From Mimachlamys varia (taxonomy: Eukaryota; Mollusca; Bivalvia; Pectinida; Pectinidae): a stretch of 64,000 nucleotides of DNA. Below the pieces are notes generated by a model. It searched no databases. It saw only the letters and a list, made by a program, of their open reading frames with translations, and was not told where the DNA came from. The number at the start of each line of letters is the position of its first letter. Within the stretch, counting starts at the first letter, position 1. Where the stretch lies: contig OX392529.1 in NCBI GenBank assembly GCA_947623455.1, forward strand, positions 8,804,001 through 8,868,000, in the 5' to 3' direction. Shown here one piece after another: positions 47,235-59,444 of the stretch. Made by a program: the position numbers and the translations under genes.

Positions 47235-48395
47235 TCAATCTTGTACAGTTATGTGACAATCTTGTACAGTAATGCGACAATTTTTATAGTTATGTGAAAT
47301 CTTGTACAGTAATGCGACAATTTTTACAGTTATGTGAAATCTTGTACAGTAATGTGACAATCTTGTACAGTTATGTGACAATCTTGTACAGCAATGTGAC
47401 AATATTGTACAGCAATGTGACAATATTGTACAGTAATGTGACAATCTTGTACAGTAATGTGACAACCTTGTACAGCAATGTGACAATATTGTACAGTAAT
47501 GTGACAATATTGTACAGTAATGTGACAATCTTGTACGGTAATGTGACAATCTTGTACGGTAATGTGACAACCTTGTACAGTAATGTGACAATCTTGTACA
47601 GCAATGTGACAATATTGTACAGTAATGTGACAATCTTGTACAGTAATGTGGCAGTCTTATACAGTTATGTGACAATCTTGTACAGTAATGTGACAGTTTT
47701 GTACAGTCATGTGACAATCTTGTACAGTTATGTGAAATCTTGTACAGTAAAGTGACAATCTTGTACAGTCATGTGACAATCTTGTACAGTCATGTGACAA
47801 TCCTGTACAGTAATGTGACAATCTTATACAGTAATGTGACAGTATTGTACAGTAATGTGACAGTATTGTACAGTAATGTGACAATCTTATACAGTAATGT
47901 GACAGTATTGTACAGTAATGTGACAGTATTGTACAGTAATGTGACAGTATTGTACAGTAATGTGACAATCTTATACAGTAATGTGACAATCTTATACAGT
48001 AATGTGACAGTTTTGTACAGTAAGTTGACAATATTGTACGGTAATGTGACAATCCTGTACAGTAATGTGACAATCTTGTACAGTAATGTGACAGTTTTGT
48101 ACAGTAAGTTGACAATCTTGTACAGTCATGTGACAATCCTGTACAGTCATGTGACAATCTTGTACAGTCATATGACAATCCTGTACAGTAATGTGACAAT
48201 CTTGTACAGTAATGTGACAATCCTGTACAGTAATGTGTCAATCTTGTACAGTAATGTGACAGTTTTGTACAGTAAGTTGACAATCCTGTACAGTCATGTG
48301 ACAATCTTGTACAGTAATGTGACAATCCTGTACAGTAATGTGACAATCCTGTACAGTAATGTGACAATCTTGTACAGTAATTCGACAATCTAAGA
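47235..48395. repeat. 21-bp minisatellite
   Basis: About 55 copies of GTGACAATCTTGTACAGTAA plus T. Because 21 is divisible by three, long frames stay open on both strands with seven-residue repeats (LSHYCTR- and VTILYSN-like). These are not genes. Confidence 0.96.
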
Positions 48396-48642
48396 GGACA
48401 CACTTAACAAACAACATTACAGACACTGTATTAATATCTAAGTTTTCGCAGGGAAAATAATAATACACATATATCGATTGAGAAAATATTGGAAACAATT
48501 GTTTCGTTGATGTAAATGATCATAGTTTACGTATTTAAAACAAATAATGTATTGACATCTGAGAAGCAAGCGTTTTTAACGGTCGCCCATACTGTAACGT
48601 TATGGCCGCTGTCGTCAGTGTCTTCGTCATTACTATCAGCCG

Positions 48643-48840
48643 TTATAGACAAATAGTTACAAGGTACATTTGTATGCATATTGTCATCTAGAATCAGTGT
48701 CATCTAGTATCGGGCTTTATAGACAAATAGGTACATTGTACGTATATTGTCATCTGGTCTCGGCCTTTATAGACAAATAGGTACATTGTATATATAGTGT
48801 CATCTGATATCAACCTTTATTGTTTGCATATTGTCACCTA
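48643..48840. repeat. Three diverged tandem copies, about 50-76 bp
   Basis: TTTATAGACAAATAGGTACA with ATTGTCATCT recurs three times, with a truncated fourth at 48811-48840. Confidence 0.7.
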
Positions 48841-49135
48841 GGAAAAAGGCCGGGTTCCAATAACACTCAGCCGGAAGTATGACTGAACCACAAATTAATA
48901 CTAACGTCCCGGACTCAATGAACGTCCCCCGATGGTGCTTAATCACCTAATCAGTTGATTAATTACGCTGAGTTGTGATGGTCTTCCCTTATTACGCTAG
49001 TACACGTAGCATTGGTCTTGGTGGTATGAATGTCACAAGCACGTGTAGTACTCTTTATGTGGGAGCATCGTTACAACAAATTAATGTAAACGTTTACATT
49101 CATTGTTATCTAAATAATAATTCTAATATTTTAAT
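48841..49135. other. Stretch without recognisable features
   Basis: Short unremarkable segment. Confidence 0.35.
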
Positions 49136-49137
49136 CA

Positions 49138-49225
49138 TATATTCACCTCTTCTGCATCAAGTACCATTCTCATATTACAATAATATATTCACCTGTTCTG
49201 CATCAAGTACCATTCGAATACCGTT
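49138..49225. repeat. 45-bp duplication
   Basis: ATATTCACCTCTTCTGCATC followed by AAGTACCATTC is present twice, 45 bp apart. Confidence 0.85.
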
Positions 49226-49231
49226 GTTTAT

Positions 49232-50880
49232 TATAAAGCTTCGGTATAGCAGCACTAGAGGTAGCCTTTCTGTGAGGTTTATGTTGTATATCTTGTTGCT
49301 GTGTTATAAAGCTCTGGTTTAGCAGCACTAGAGGTAGCCTTTCTGTGAGGTTTATGTTGTATATCTTGTTGCTGTGTTATAAAGCTCTGGTTTAGCAGCA
49401 CTAGATGTAGCCTTTCTGTGAGGTTTATGTTGTATATCCTAATGCTGTGTTATAAAGCTCTGGTTTAGCAGCACTAGATGTAGCCTTTCTGTGAGGTTTA
49501 TGTTGTATATCCTAATGTTGTGTTATAAAGCTCTGGTTTAGCAGTACTAGAGGTAGCCTTTCTGTGAGGTTTATGTTGTATATCCTAATGTTGTGTTATA
49601 AAGCTCTGGTTTAGCAGCACTAGAGGTAGCCTTTCTGTGAGGTTTATGTTGTATATCCTAATGTTGTGTTATAAAGCTCTGGTTTAGCAGCACTAGAGGT
49701 AGCCTTTCTGTGAGGTTTATGTTGTATATCTTGTTGCTGTGTTATAAAGCTCTGGTTTAGCAGCACTAGATGTAGCCTTTCTGTGAGGTTTATGTTGTAT
49801 ATCCTAATGTTGTGTTATAAAGCTCTGGTTTAGCAGCACTAGAGGTAGCCTTTCTGTGAGGTTTATGTTGTATATCTTGTTGCTGTGTTATAAAGCCCTG
49901 GTTTAGCAGCACTAGAGGTAGCCTTTCTGTGTGGTTTATGTTGTATATCCTAATGTTGTGTTATAAAGCTCTGGTTTAGCAGTACTAGAGGTAGCCTTTC
50001 TGTGAGGTTTATGTTGTATATCTTGTTGCTGTGTTATAAAGCCCTGGTTTAGCAGCACTAGAGGTAGCCTTTCTGTGAGGTTTATGTTGTATATCCTAAT
50101 GTTGTGTTATGAAGCTCTGGTTTAGCAGCACTGGAGGTAGCCTTTCTGTGAGGTTTATGTTGTATATCTTGTTGCTGTGTTATAAAGCTCTGGTTTAGCA
50201 GCACTAGAGGTAGCCTTTCTGTGAGGTTTATGTTGTATATCCAAATGTTGTGTTATAAAGCTCTGGTTTAGCAGCACTAGAGGTAGCCTTTCTGTGAGGT
50301 TTATGTTGTATATCTTGCTGCTGTGTTATAAAGCTCTGGTTTAGCATCACTAGATGTAGCCTTTCTGTGAGGTTTATGTTGCATATACTAATGTTTTGTT
50401 ATACAGCTCTGGTTTAGCAGCACTAGAGGTAGCCTTTCTGTGAGGTTTATGTTGTATATCTTGTTGCTGTGTTATAAAGCCCTGGTTTAGCAGCACTAGA
50501 GGTAGCCTTTCTGTGTGGTTTATGTTGTATATCCTAATGTTGTGTTATAAAGCTCTGGTTTAGCAGTACTAGAGGTAGCCTTTCTGTGAGGTTTATGTTG
50601 TATATCTTGTTGCTGTGTTATAAAGCTCTGGTTTAGCATCACTAGATGTAGCCTTTCTGTGAGGTTTATGTTGCATATACTAATGTTTTGTTATACAGCT
50701 CTGGTTTAGCAGCACTAGAGGTAGCCTTTCTGTGAGGTTTGTGTTGTATATACTGTTGTGTTGTAAAGCTCTGGTTTATCAACACTAGAGGTAGCCTTTC
50801 TGCGAGGTTTTTGTTGCATATCCTGTTGTTGTGTTATACAGCTCTGCTTTAGTACCACTAGAGGTAGCCGTTTGTGAGTT
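49232..50880. repeat. 73-bp minisatellite
   Basis: About 22 copies of a 73-bp unit: GCTCTGGTTTAGCAGCACTA, GAGGTAGCCTTTCTGTGAGG, TTTATGTTGTATATCTTGTT, GCTGTGTTATAAA. Two linked variants (TATCTTGTTGCTG and TATCCTAATGTTG) are interspersed. The last two copies are diverged. Confidence 0.97.
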
Positions 50881-51034
50881 TTATGCATGCATGCTATATT
50901 CCCTAACATCTCAAGAATATAAACATCCGGTCAGAAAAGCAATCCATGAACATTGAAAACTGCAATTGAAACCAAACCTTGTTTAATGATACAATGCATT
51001 ACCAAATTGGCATATGAGGTTATATTAAACAGGT

Positions 51035-51410
51035 TGTCTTTGTCAGAGAACTATTAACACATACAGAGTCTTTGTCAGAGAATTATTAACACATACAGGG
51101 TCTTTGTCAGAGAATTATTAACACATACTGGGTCTTTGTCAGAGACTGAATAACACATACTGGGTCTTTGTCAGAGAATTATTAACACATACAAGGTCTT
51201 TGTCAGAGAATTATTAACACATACAAGGTCTTTGTCAGAGAACTATTAACACATACAGGGTCTTTGTTAGATAAATATTAACACATACAGGGTTTTTGTC
51301 AGAGAATTATTAACACATACAAGGTCTTTGTCAGAGAATAATTAACACATACTGGGTCTGTGTCAGAGAACTATTAACACATACTGGGTCTTTGTCAGAG
51401 ATTTGTAAAC
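51035..51410. repeat. 32-bp minisatellite (second family)
   Basis: About twelve copies of GTCTTTGTCAGAGAATTATT followed by AACACATACAGG. Unrelated to the 32-bp family at the window start. Confidence 0.96.
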
Positions 51411-52540
51411 ACAAATATATATCTCAAGTTGTCTGAAAGTGGCAAAAGTAAACAAATATGTCTGTGAAGGCTTGACGTGTACTGTTTATAAATACAATAC
51501 AAAGCATTGTGACACCTCGATACAGTTACCATCAACTGGTGCAAATCAAGTATTTGACACTATTTTCTCGTTTGTTATATTAGCTAAATTATTAAAAACA
51601 AAACTGACACATTAATCAGTCTAGCATGTGAAAGCGTATGTAAAACATACCGAGGTACAGAAACGGCACTAATAGAAACATTAGCCCTACCGGTATAAAC
51701 TGGCTTAAAACAAGGAATATCACTGTGGCAAGACGTATTTTAATATAATTTAATTGTATTGCTATGTGTTAAAGTTAATTATTACTTTGTGTCAATTAAC
51801 ATGATTAACCCAATTCTGCGATGAATTACAAGTACAATATATATTGTATTGTCCCTTCCTTTACATATACCATTCTAGGAGCTCGCAGTGATGGCATTTT
51901 CAACATCTACCAGAGCGATCATTCGATTCAAAGTCGATTTAACTCCTTGATTCTATTATCCGAGTTGAATGTACGATTGCACTAATTATCCAGAAGTGTG
52001 AGGAAGCCCCGGGGACAGTGCAGTCAGATTGAATTTCGTGTTACATGAGATCATGGCACGTGTGGGAAATGACCCAATAAGGTCGGAACTGTCGAAGTCC
52101 ATCGTGTTAAACTCTCCCCTGCTATCACATACATCCTCATCAGTGCCAGGTGACATAGCCCGCGATTAGTCTCAGTAACATTGCTGTTTTGTACATCGTA
52201 GATGTAGTACCTACATGTAATACAAATCCTGATAAATATCATTAGTTTTTCCTACAAAATAATCTTTTCTTTTGATAGCGCCTCTTGATATGTGAACTAC
52301 TGTTCTTGTTATTTTCTTGTTATGCACAAGGTTAGAATTTCAGATTTTAAAGATCATTTAAGGTTTGGTTCATTGGTATGTAATCTACATAGAGCATATT
52401 GAATATGTAGGTAAGCCAGTGTATGTTACATAGGGATTGAACGGCGTTTTTTTAATGTTCATGTCGGTATGAATGCAAATCGTTAACGTCCATATTGACC
52501 ACGAAGCCCTTAAAACGCCTTTTAATTCATATATTCTCTT
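51411..52540. other. 1.1-kb stretch without recognisable features
   Basis: No supported ORF; a 63-codon minus frame at 52051-52242 lacks domains. Confidence 0.4.
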
Positions 52541-52544
52541 TTGA

Positions 52545-52835
52545 TAGCATAACGAATCAACTGCAACATATGAATACCATAGTTTGGAGATGCAGGGATG
52601 TTACTATCAAGAAAGGAAAAGTTCATGCTCGGAAAATTAACCTGCATCTCTAGAACTACACATCACCATACAGCTTCATTGTAATATGTTCACAACAGAT
52701 CATATTAGCTAGGGGAAAATAGGTAGAAATCCAAATGAGGCTGAACTGAAACAAAAACGAGAGTTCCGTTAAACTCCTTATCAGATTGAAAGTCCAGGTG
52801 GAATTCGAAGGGGTATATATAAAGTTTATAGTATG
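52545..52835 (-). pseudogene. Reverse transcriptase fragment, YIDD type (copy H), highly decayed
   Basis: Minus-strand relic aligned with 8300-8400. GCAGGGATGTTACTATCAA, AATCAACTGC and GGAAAATT are shared, and the minus-strand translation around FSFLDSNIPASPNYGIHM followed by LQLIRYA matches the C-terminal RT block of copies A and D. The upstream 52650-52835 is much more eroded; a GAAGGGGTATATAT stretch near 52809 may correspond to the IYPSELE region. It retains the SNIPA segment that copy D lost. Confidence 0.6.
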
Positions 52836-52982
52836 TCATTTTATGTTCATAAATGCGTAGATAATTTCAAAGGTTTCCAATTATCATGGAAGCAGATGAA
52901 ATCGCCGCTTCCTTTCTCAAGCTATATGTCTCAAAAGTAGACTGTTCTTGGTTTGAAATACATGTTAGGGATTCTGTGTACA

Positions 52983-54447
52983 ATCACTCAGTAACCATGA
53001 CTGTTGAGTGTGAACCACTAGCTCTTGTCAGATCACACAGTAACCATGACTGTTGAGTGTGGACGACTTACTCTTGTCCGATCACACAGTAACCATGACT
53101 GTTGAGTGTGAACCACTAGCTCTTGTCAGATCACACAGTAACCATGACTGTTGAGTGTGGACGACTTGCTCTTGTTCGATCACACAGTAACCATGACTGT
53201 TGAGTGTGGACGACTTGCTCTTGTCAGATCACACAGTAACCATGACTGTTGAGTGTGGACGACTTGCTCTTGTCAGATCACACAGTAACCATGACTGTTG
53301 AGTGTGGACGACTTGCTCTTGTTCGATCACACAGTAACCATGACTGATGAGTGTGGACGACTTGCTCTTGTCAGATCACACAGTAACCATGACTGTTGAG
53401 TGTGGACGACTTACTCTTGTCCGATCACACAGTAACCATGACTGTTGAGTGTGGACGACTTGCTCTTGTCCGATCACACAGTAACCATGACTGTTGAGTG
53501 TGAACGACTTGCTCTTGTCCGATCACACAGTAACCATGACTGTTGAGTGTGGACGACTTGCTCTTGTCCGATCACACAGTAACCATGACTGTTGAGTGTG
53601 GACCACTAGCTCTTGTCCGATCACACAGTAACCATGACTGTTGAGTGTGAACGACTTGCTATTGTCCGATCACACAGTAACCATGACTGTTGAGTGTGGA
53701 CATCTTGCTATTGTCCGATCACACAGTACCATGACTGTTGAGTGTGAACGACTTGCTCTTGTCAGATCACACAGTAACCATGACTGTTGAGTGTGAACGA
53801 CTTGCTCTTGTCAGATCACACAGTAATCATGACTGATGAGTGTGAACGACTTGCTCTTGTTCGATCACACAGTACCATGACTGTTGAGTGTGGACGACTT
53901 GCTCTTGTCAGATCACACAGTAACCATGACTGTTGAGTGTGGACGACTTGCTCTTGTTCGATCACACAGTAACCATGACTGATGAGTGTGGACGACTTGC
54001 TCTTGTCAGATCACACAGTAACCATGACTGTTGAGTGTGGACGACTTACTCTTGTTCGATCACACAGTAACCATGACTGATGAGTGTGAACGACTTGCTC
54101 TTGTCCGATCACACAGTACCATGACTGTTGAGTGTGGACGACTTGATCGTGTCCGATCACACAGTAACCATGACTGTTGAGTGTGGACGACTTGCTCTTG
54201 TCAGATCACACAGTAACCATGACTGATGAGTGTGGACGACTTGCTCTTGTCCGATCACACAGTAACCATGACTGTTGAGTGTGGACGACTTTCTCTTGTC
54301 AGATCACACAGTAACCATGACTGTTGAGTGTGGACGACTTGCTCTTGTCCGATCACACAGTAACCATGACTGTTGAGTGTGGACGACTTGCTCTTGTCCG
54401 ATCACACAGTAACCATGACTGTTGAGTGTGGACGACTTGCTTTCGTG
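52983..54447. repeat. 49-bp minisatellite
   Basis: About 30 copies of a 49-bp unit: GATCACACAGTAACCATGAC, TGTTGAGTGTGGACGACTTG, CTCTTGTCC. Recurrent variants (CCACTAGC, CTGATGAG, GTTCGATC, a one-base deletion AGTACCATG) suggest block duplication. Confidence 0.97.
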
Positions 54448-56200
54448 AGTTCTAGCAGCATTTAGTGCTTTAGTTGGGAAATAGTAAGAATGTAGTGACG
54501 TAGTACAGGTAACGAAACCAACAAATAGAACGCTGATGTTACGTTTCTCCCTGTCGAGGACGGGTAACGAATATGTGTTCTATAATCATATTCGTATGGA
54601 ATAAAGGTTTTACACATCACATTTCGTCTTTGCTGTTTAATTCACTATTAACAACAAGACAAAAACTGAACCAGCCGCAGCTAGAGTTACGCCATTTCTA
54701 CTGTCCCATTCTACACAAAACCGTTATACATTGACTTGTTTGACAATTCATTATTTGTGTGAAGGTAAAGGATTTTTGGTTCGCAATTATCTTTGAAGGA
54801 ATTAATAAGATGATTATGGACAGAACCATTCCCATATGTTATTTAATTGAATGCAACATGATTAGTAAGGTTTGCATTGGAATGCTGAGAAACCGGTCAT
54901 GTAATTTATCTTTAAGGCTGTAGTTACCTGTATGACATTTCCACCGTTTAGTACAACTAATGTATATCCTAACGCTTCCATTGTCCAATATGGCGATTCG
55001 TTTACCTATAAAGCATTTCAGATACGGTATACCTCCTACAAATCTAATCCACTGTCTTACGGTTTGAGTCAAACATAGTTTTAAAGAAGAAAACTTTAAA
55101 GAAAATGTGCCGCGTACTCGTTTTATGTCTAAATGTACATAACACGTTATATCTGTTGAAGTTTCATCAATCTTATCATATCCAGCAAAAAAATCTGATA
55201 TTTGGGTCCAATGGTGACTTCCCAATTATATTACATTCACGGGAACTCACTGTAGTCCATTACAGTGTGTCTATCCCTCATTTAATAGTAATCCTTGTAA
55301 CGTTCAGAGGCATGTTTATCAACATTTCCATGTGTCCCTTGTTTAACTTCAGATATGATCACTAACGTGGACTGACTATTGCAATATAAAGTGAAAGGTG
55401 AAATGGACAATAGTGGTGACATTACCCGTATAATCTCAGCTGATCGAGAATATCCATAGCGATAAAGCAATGTTGATGGGGGATTATTATCGGGCCACTT
55501 CCGGCTACATCAGCTGATTGGACGCCGAAATGTGATTCATTCACATCTGTTGAAGTCTATAGGAGAACGTATAAAACACATCGTTGTCGACAAATAGTAT
55601 ATTATTATTTATCCTGATTTTTATGCATTTTTATATTATCACATGTGAGCTTAGATTGCAATAACTTATTTATTTATGCATCGTTAGTATCAAATTATTA
55701 TCCACATGTTGTGAAGCGCTTAAGAGTAATTTTACAAATTATATAGAGCGTTATAAAAAATTGAATATTGTTATTGGTTTACTTCTCCGGTAAAGTAAAC
55801 TGTCTTCCAAGTCAGTACTGCAAGGCTTCCTATATCTACCATGTCTTAGCTAACGGAAAGTATTGTCGAGTTTTTGTCACAAATACCTGGATAAAGTTCA
55901 GGTGACATGAATCAATCGACATTTTCAGGACTAAGTGAACATTTTAATTGTAATGGTTTGTGTGGGTGAGATAAGTTGTGGTAATGTGACGGTAAGCATG
56001 TTGGTTCACTACCTTTATAATCACCTGCCTCTCTCTTTTCTATTTGCTTTATCTTTCTTTGTGTTTAGTTTTGTTGTTGGAGCTTTTAGATAAACATTGT
56101 TGTCACCAAATGGTAGCGCATCACGTTTTGACGGAACAAGTTCTTGTTTTATAAGGTTACTTTATCCATTTGGGGTAAAGACATCAACTGGACACTACTT
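54448..56200. other. 1.75-kb stretch without supported gene
   Basis: The 128-codon minus-strand frame at 54839-55225 is the longest non-repeat frame here, but it shows no recognisable domain and an unremarkable composition; not called. Confidence 0.4.
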
Positions 56201-56358
56201 AAGGATAAACTTTCTATTTTGTTTAGGTTATCGAGGGATAACTACAATGGAAACGGGTAAATTATACATAACTGGCGAAGAAGCCGGTTATGTATAATTT
56301 ACCCGTTTCCATTGTAGTTATCCCCCGATAACCTAAACAAAATAGAAAGTTTATCCTT
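56201..56358. mobile_element. Near-perfect fold-back hairpin
   Basis: Two 72-bp arms (56201-56272 and 56287-56358) are reverse complements at all but one position (A versus G within TCGRGGG). They are separated by 14 bp that include GGCGAAGAAGCC. The arm starts AAGGATAAACTTTCTATTTT. Repeat family M follows directly on the right. Confidence 0.95.
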
Positions 56359-56700
56359 ATATTTACAGTATCTTTCTGTGAAATGTTCGTAACTTTTTTG
56401 TTCATTATAGTCAAATCTTCGGACACAGATTTCATTTTAAAACTAATAAACGTGGGAATGTTTCAATAAATGTAACAGCATGAAATTTGCAAGCTCCGCC
56501 TACGTTAATTGTTGGTGACGTCACACAATTGTGTTTCAAACTGTAGGATTTGCATAGCTCCGCCCACATGAATTGTTGTCGACGTCATAGAAATTTGTCA
56601 CGTGTTTGACTACAGTTATGCAGTGATAATGATAGTCTGTTGAGTAATGGTTATCGAGTGAATGTCAGTGTAGACTGTTAATATTTGCAAATAACCTTTC
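56355..56700 (+). repeat. Dispersed repeat family M, copy 1
   Basis: Shared with 63628-63990: TTATATTTACAGTAT, TTCAATAAATGTAACAGCAT, GAAATTTGCA, AGCTCCGCC, GTTGTCGACGTCATAGAAAT, GGTTATCGAGTGAATRTCAG, TGTAGACTGT. Both copies carry paired GACGTCA sites and both are preceded by a hairpin. Confidence 0.88.
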
Positions 56701-56706
56701 ATAAAA

Positions 56707-56990
56707 TCAGAGAATACAAAAGCGCCAACAAAACTATAATTCAAACTAATAATCGATTAAACTAGAGGCAAAACATAAACAAAGGAAAGATATACATGGA
56801 GACCCTCGTAAAAGTACAACCGAATAAGACCAGGGTTTTCGGAAGCGAAATCTTCCTCTGAATCATCGACGACACTCGCCATGTAAATCTTGGTCACATC
56901 CAAGTAAATAGCAATCCTCAAAATGAGAACCGAGTCATTATTGTCAATCACAACAAGTAGGCACACTAATAAGCAAATTCAAAAACGTCC
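56707..56990 (-). repeat. Retroelement 3' fragment (copy G)
   Basis: Minus-oriented: CAGAGAATACAAAAGCG, AATCGATTAAACTAGAGGC, GAGACCCTCGTAAAAGTAC, AATAAGACCAGGG, CATCGACGACACTCGCC, CTCAAAATGAGAACCGAGTC, AAAAACGTCC. The 69-codon minus frame is a by-product. Confidence 0.82.
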
Positions 56991-57714
56991 AAAATGTTGT
57001 TTTAACTATTTGGTAGCTTACCCAGCTGTGTCTAGCTTGCGGTTATCGTTATCAATATATACCGCTATAGTGGTGATCAAATGTCATTAGTAATTACTTT
57101 TGTCGTTATAAAATCTCTTGGTACCCAAAGGTGAACAGAGTATACAAATATGGGCGGTTGTCGAATTTTTCATCCTGCTTTGTTACTGCTTATGCTACAG
57201 GGCAGGTCTTTAACGAGGGTCTCACGTGGACTAAACGTGCAGGGACGAGCAGTTAAAACCGGATTCCCTTCAGCTAACACTGGTCGTATTCCCAAGTCTA
57301 TCATGTATACCATTTAATCTAGCAACTCGAGAAGGCAAACGGACGCTCAGTTCATGCTTCAAAACGGAAGCACGGTGTATAGCATTTCATCCCCGTAGCA
57401 GATGATATGTTTATAGACGCAAGTTAGGGATGGTTGCTCAGATAGACTTCTGAACATCGATTCTTATACCTTGAATCATTCGTAAGAAAGTATTACTCAT
57501 GCAGCTTATGCGCCATGTACACATTTTAAAAACAGAAATATTTTATTACATACTTACCTTCTAGAGAAAATTAATAATGACAACCTATTGAATCTTTCAG
57601 CTAAAGATTCGAAACAAACTGGATTTTCTCTGGTGTGTTGCCTGTATCCCTGGTTCAGTTTTTATGCTAAGTCAAATAGATGTTATCATTCAACACTTAT
57701 AGACAGATGTTTTT
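56991..57714. other. Stretch without recognisable features
   Basis: No supported ORF, RNA or repeat. Confidence 0.35.
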
Positions 57715-57905
57715 ATACCCCCGTCATGAAATGGGGGCATATACAGATGTAGTGTTACCCCATGTCCGTCCCGTCCTGTCGCGTTGCGTTCCGTCCCACC
57801 CCATGGTAATGTAACCAACTTATTTAAATAACTACTGATCCGATTGTCATCAAACATCGCATACATAATAAGCATGAAGAACTAATTTCATATGGGGGAA
57901 GGGGG
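57715..57905 (+). repeat. Mollusc-type dispersed repeat with TACCCCC hairpin
   Basis: Opens with TATACCCCCGTCATGAAATG followed by GGGGCATATA (stem CCCCC/GGGGG with nested CAT-GAA-ATG), then TGTCCGTCCCGTCCTGTCGC and a GATCCGATTGTCATCAAAC block. Same general class as the 26- and 31-kb elements, with a different sequence. Confidence 0.7.
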
Positions 57906-59444
57906 AATTTATGTTTCACAGACATTTTGTAATTTATTTTACGACACGTACGATGCTATACTTGGTGTAATGTTGGACAGCATTAGTTTAATGCAGTGAA
58001 ATACTTTAACCATGGAACACTACGAAACACATGCATACAAGTGTATTGATATATCATAACATTTGAACTCTCTGTTTTTACTCTACAATTCATCATTACA
58101 ATGTTATTTGCTATATAGGGCCTATCAGGCTTCCCTCGATTGCGAATGGAACTGAGTTTGGGAGTTTTATAGTTGCTACGATTATGTAATTGTTTTCTTG
58201 ATTTCTGTTTTTCATTTCCTTTTTGTATTATTTTTGGTTTCTATTCATGATTTTATCGATTTTTTCAGAATCTATCATTCAGTTGTCATATATCATCAAA
58301 TGTTTCAAAGAGAAAGCAATTCTAAGGGGAAGGAATAACAAAAAACATGTATATAACTAACGCATCCTCCAGATTAGTCTATGGTTATTAACAGTCTTAA
58401 TCGTCGTTGTATTGTTCGCATGTCCAGCTGAACGTGATGACGCAGATATATCATATCTACCTCAAAATGTACAGACCATTTCTAGATGTCTGTCTCTGAA
58501 GCTAATGATACGGCATCAATATTAAAGTAAGCTAGATAATTGATTTAAATATTTAAAATCTAATCGCCTCCGTAAGTCCCATAGGTCATGTAACGACGAC
58601 TTAATACCATGTAAGTAATACAATCACTTGCTTTACTTACCTCTCAAGCTGTACTTAATGTAGCCGGCAAGGTCAGGACAGTTTTGTCTACAACAGCTGA
58701 TTATATGAAAAACAATCCCCACTATACACTGTATACTATATCTTATACGAGTTATTGAAGTATTTTCTATCATTTATATCAAGGTAATGTACATAATAAT
58801 TGTTTTCTATTGCTCGTTACTCAAAACCCTTCATGTAGATAACTTGTCAGGGTATGTGATTTTGGTTAGACTAGATAATGCGAGTAATGCACAACGAAAA
58901 GGAGCAATTGCTGACATTTTAAAGAAAACCTATGTATCAGTCTGTTTCGTTCATTACAAAGAAATATTGATTTGTTGTCACTCAATGTGGCTGCATTTTC
59001 CAGTTTAAGTATAATTAGTTGGATATAAAAAACATTTATAATGTTGTGTTGCGATAAAGCCAACCAACCTATATGGCAATACTATTAACCTCGTGTATTA
59101 TATATGTCTGGCAGTTTATCTTACCTTCAGATGGATTGCTTATCAACTAACACAAAATGACGGCGATATTTAGGTTGTTATTTCTTCATTAATTCATTAA
59201 TTGAGGCGGTGAGCAGACGCCATATTTTTGGAAAGTCATAATATGGCGGCGGCATTTTGATTTTTTTTAAATTTCTTTTGCAGTGATTGTGTAGGATAAT
59301 TTATATAAGAACGCAATGATGTGACCATTTACAGAGCTGTACCATAAGTTTAACCTTTGCCAGTATATTTTTCAAGTTTACAAGTTGAACTACGCACATA
59401 GTGATGGGAAAGCTGAATATAACTGTATTGTAGTTTTTGTGTTT
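57906..59444. other. 1.5-kb stretch without supported gene
   Basis: AT-rich; only short, domain-free frames. Confidence 0.4.

Noticed and set aside
47235..48403. Open frames of 77-248 codons with LSHYCTR/VTILYSN repeats
   Set aside because: They are produced by a 21-bp tandem unit on both strands and in several frames; no unique sequence, start context or domain.
54839..55225. 128-codon minus-strand ORF
   Set aside because: No recognisable domain and no second copy; in AT-rich noncoding DNA this length can occur by chance.
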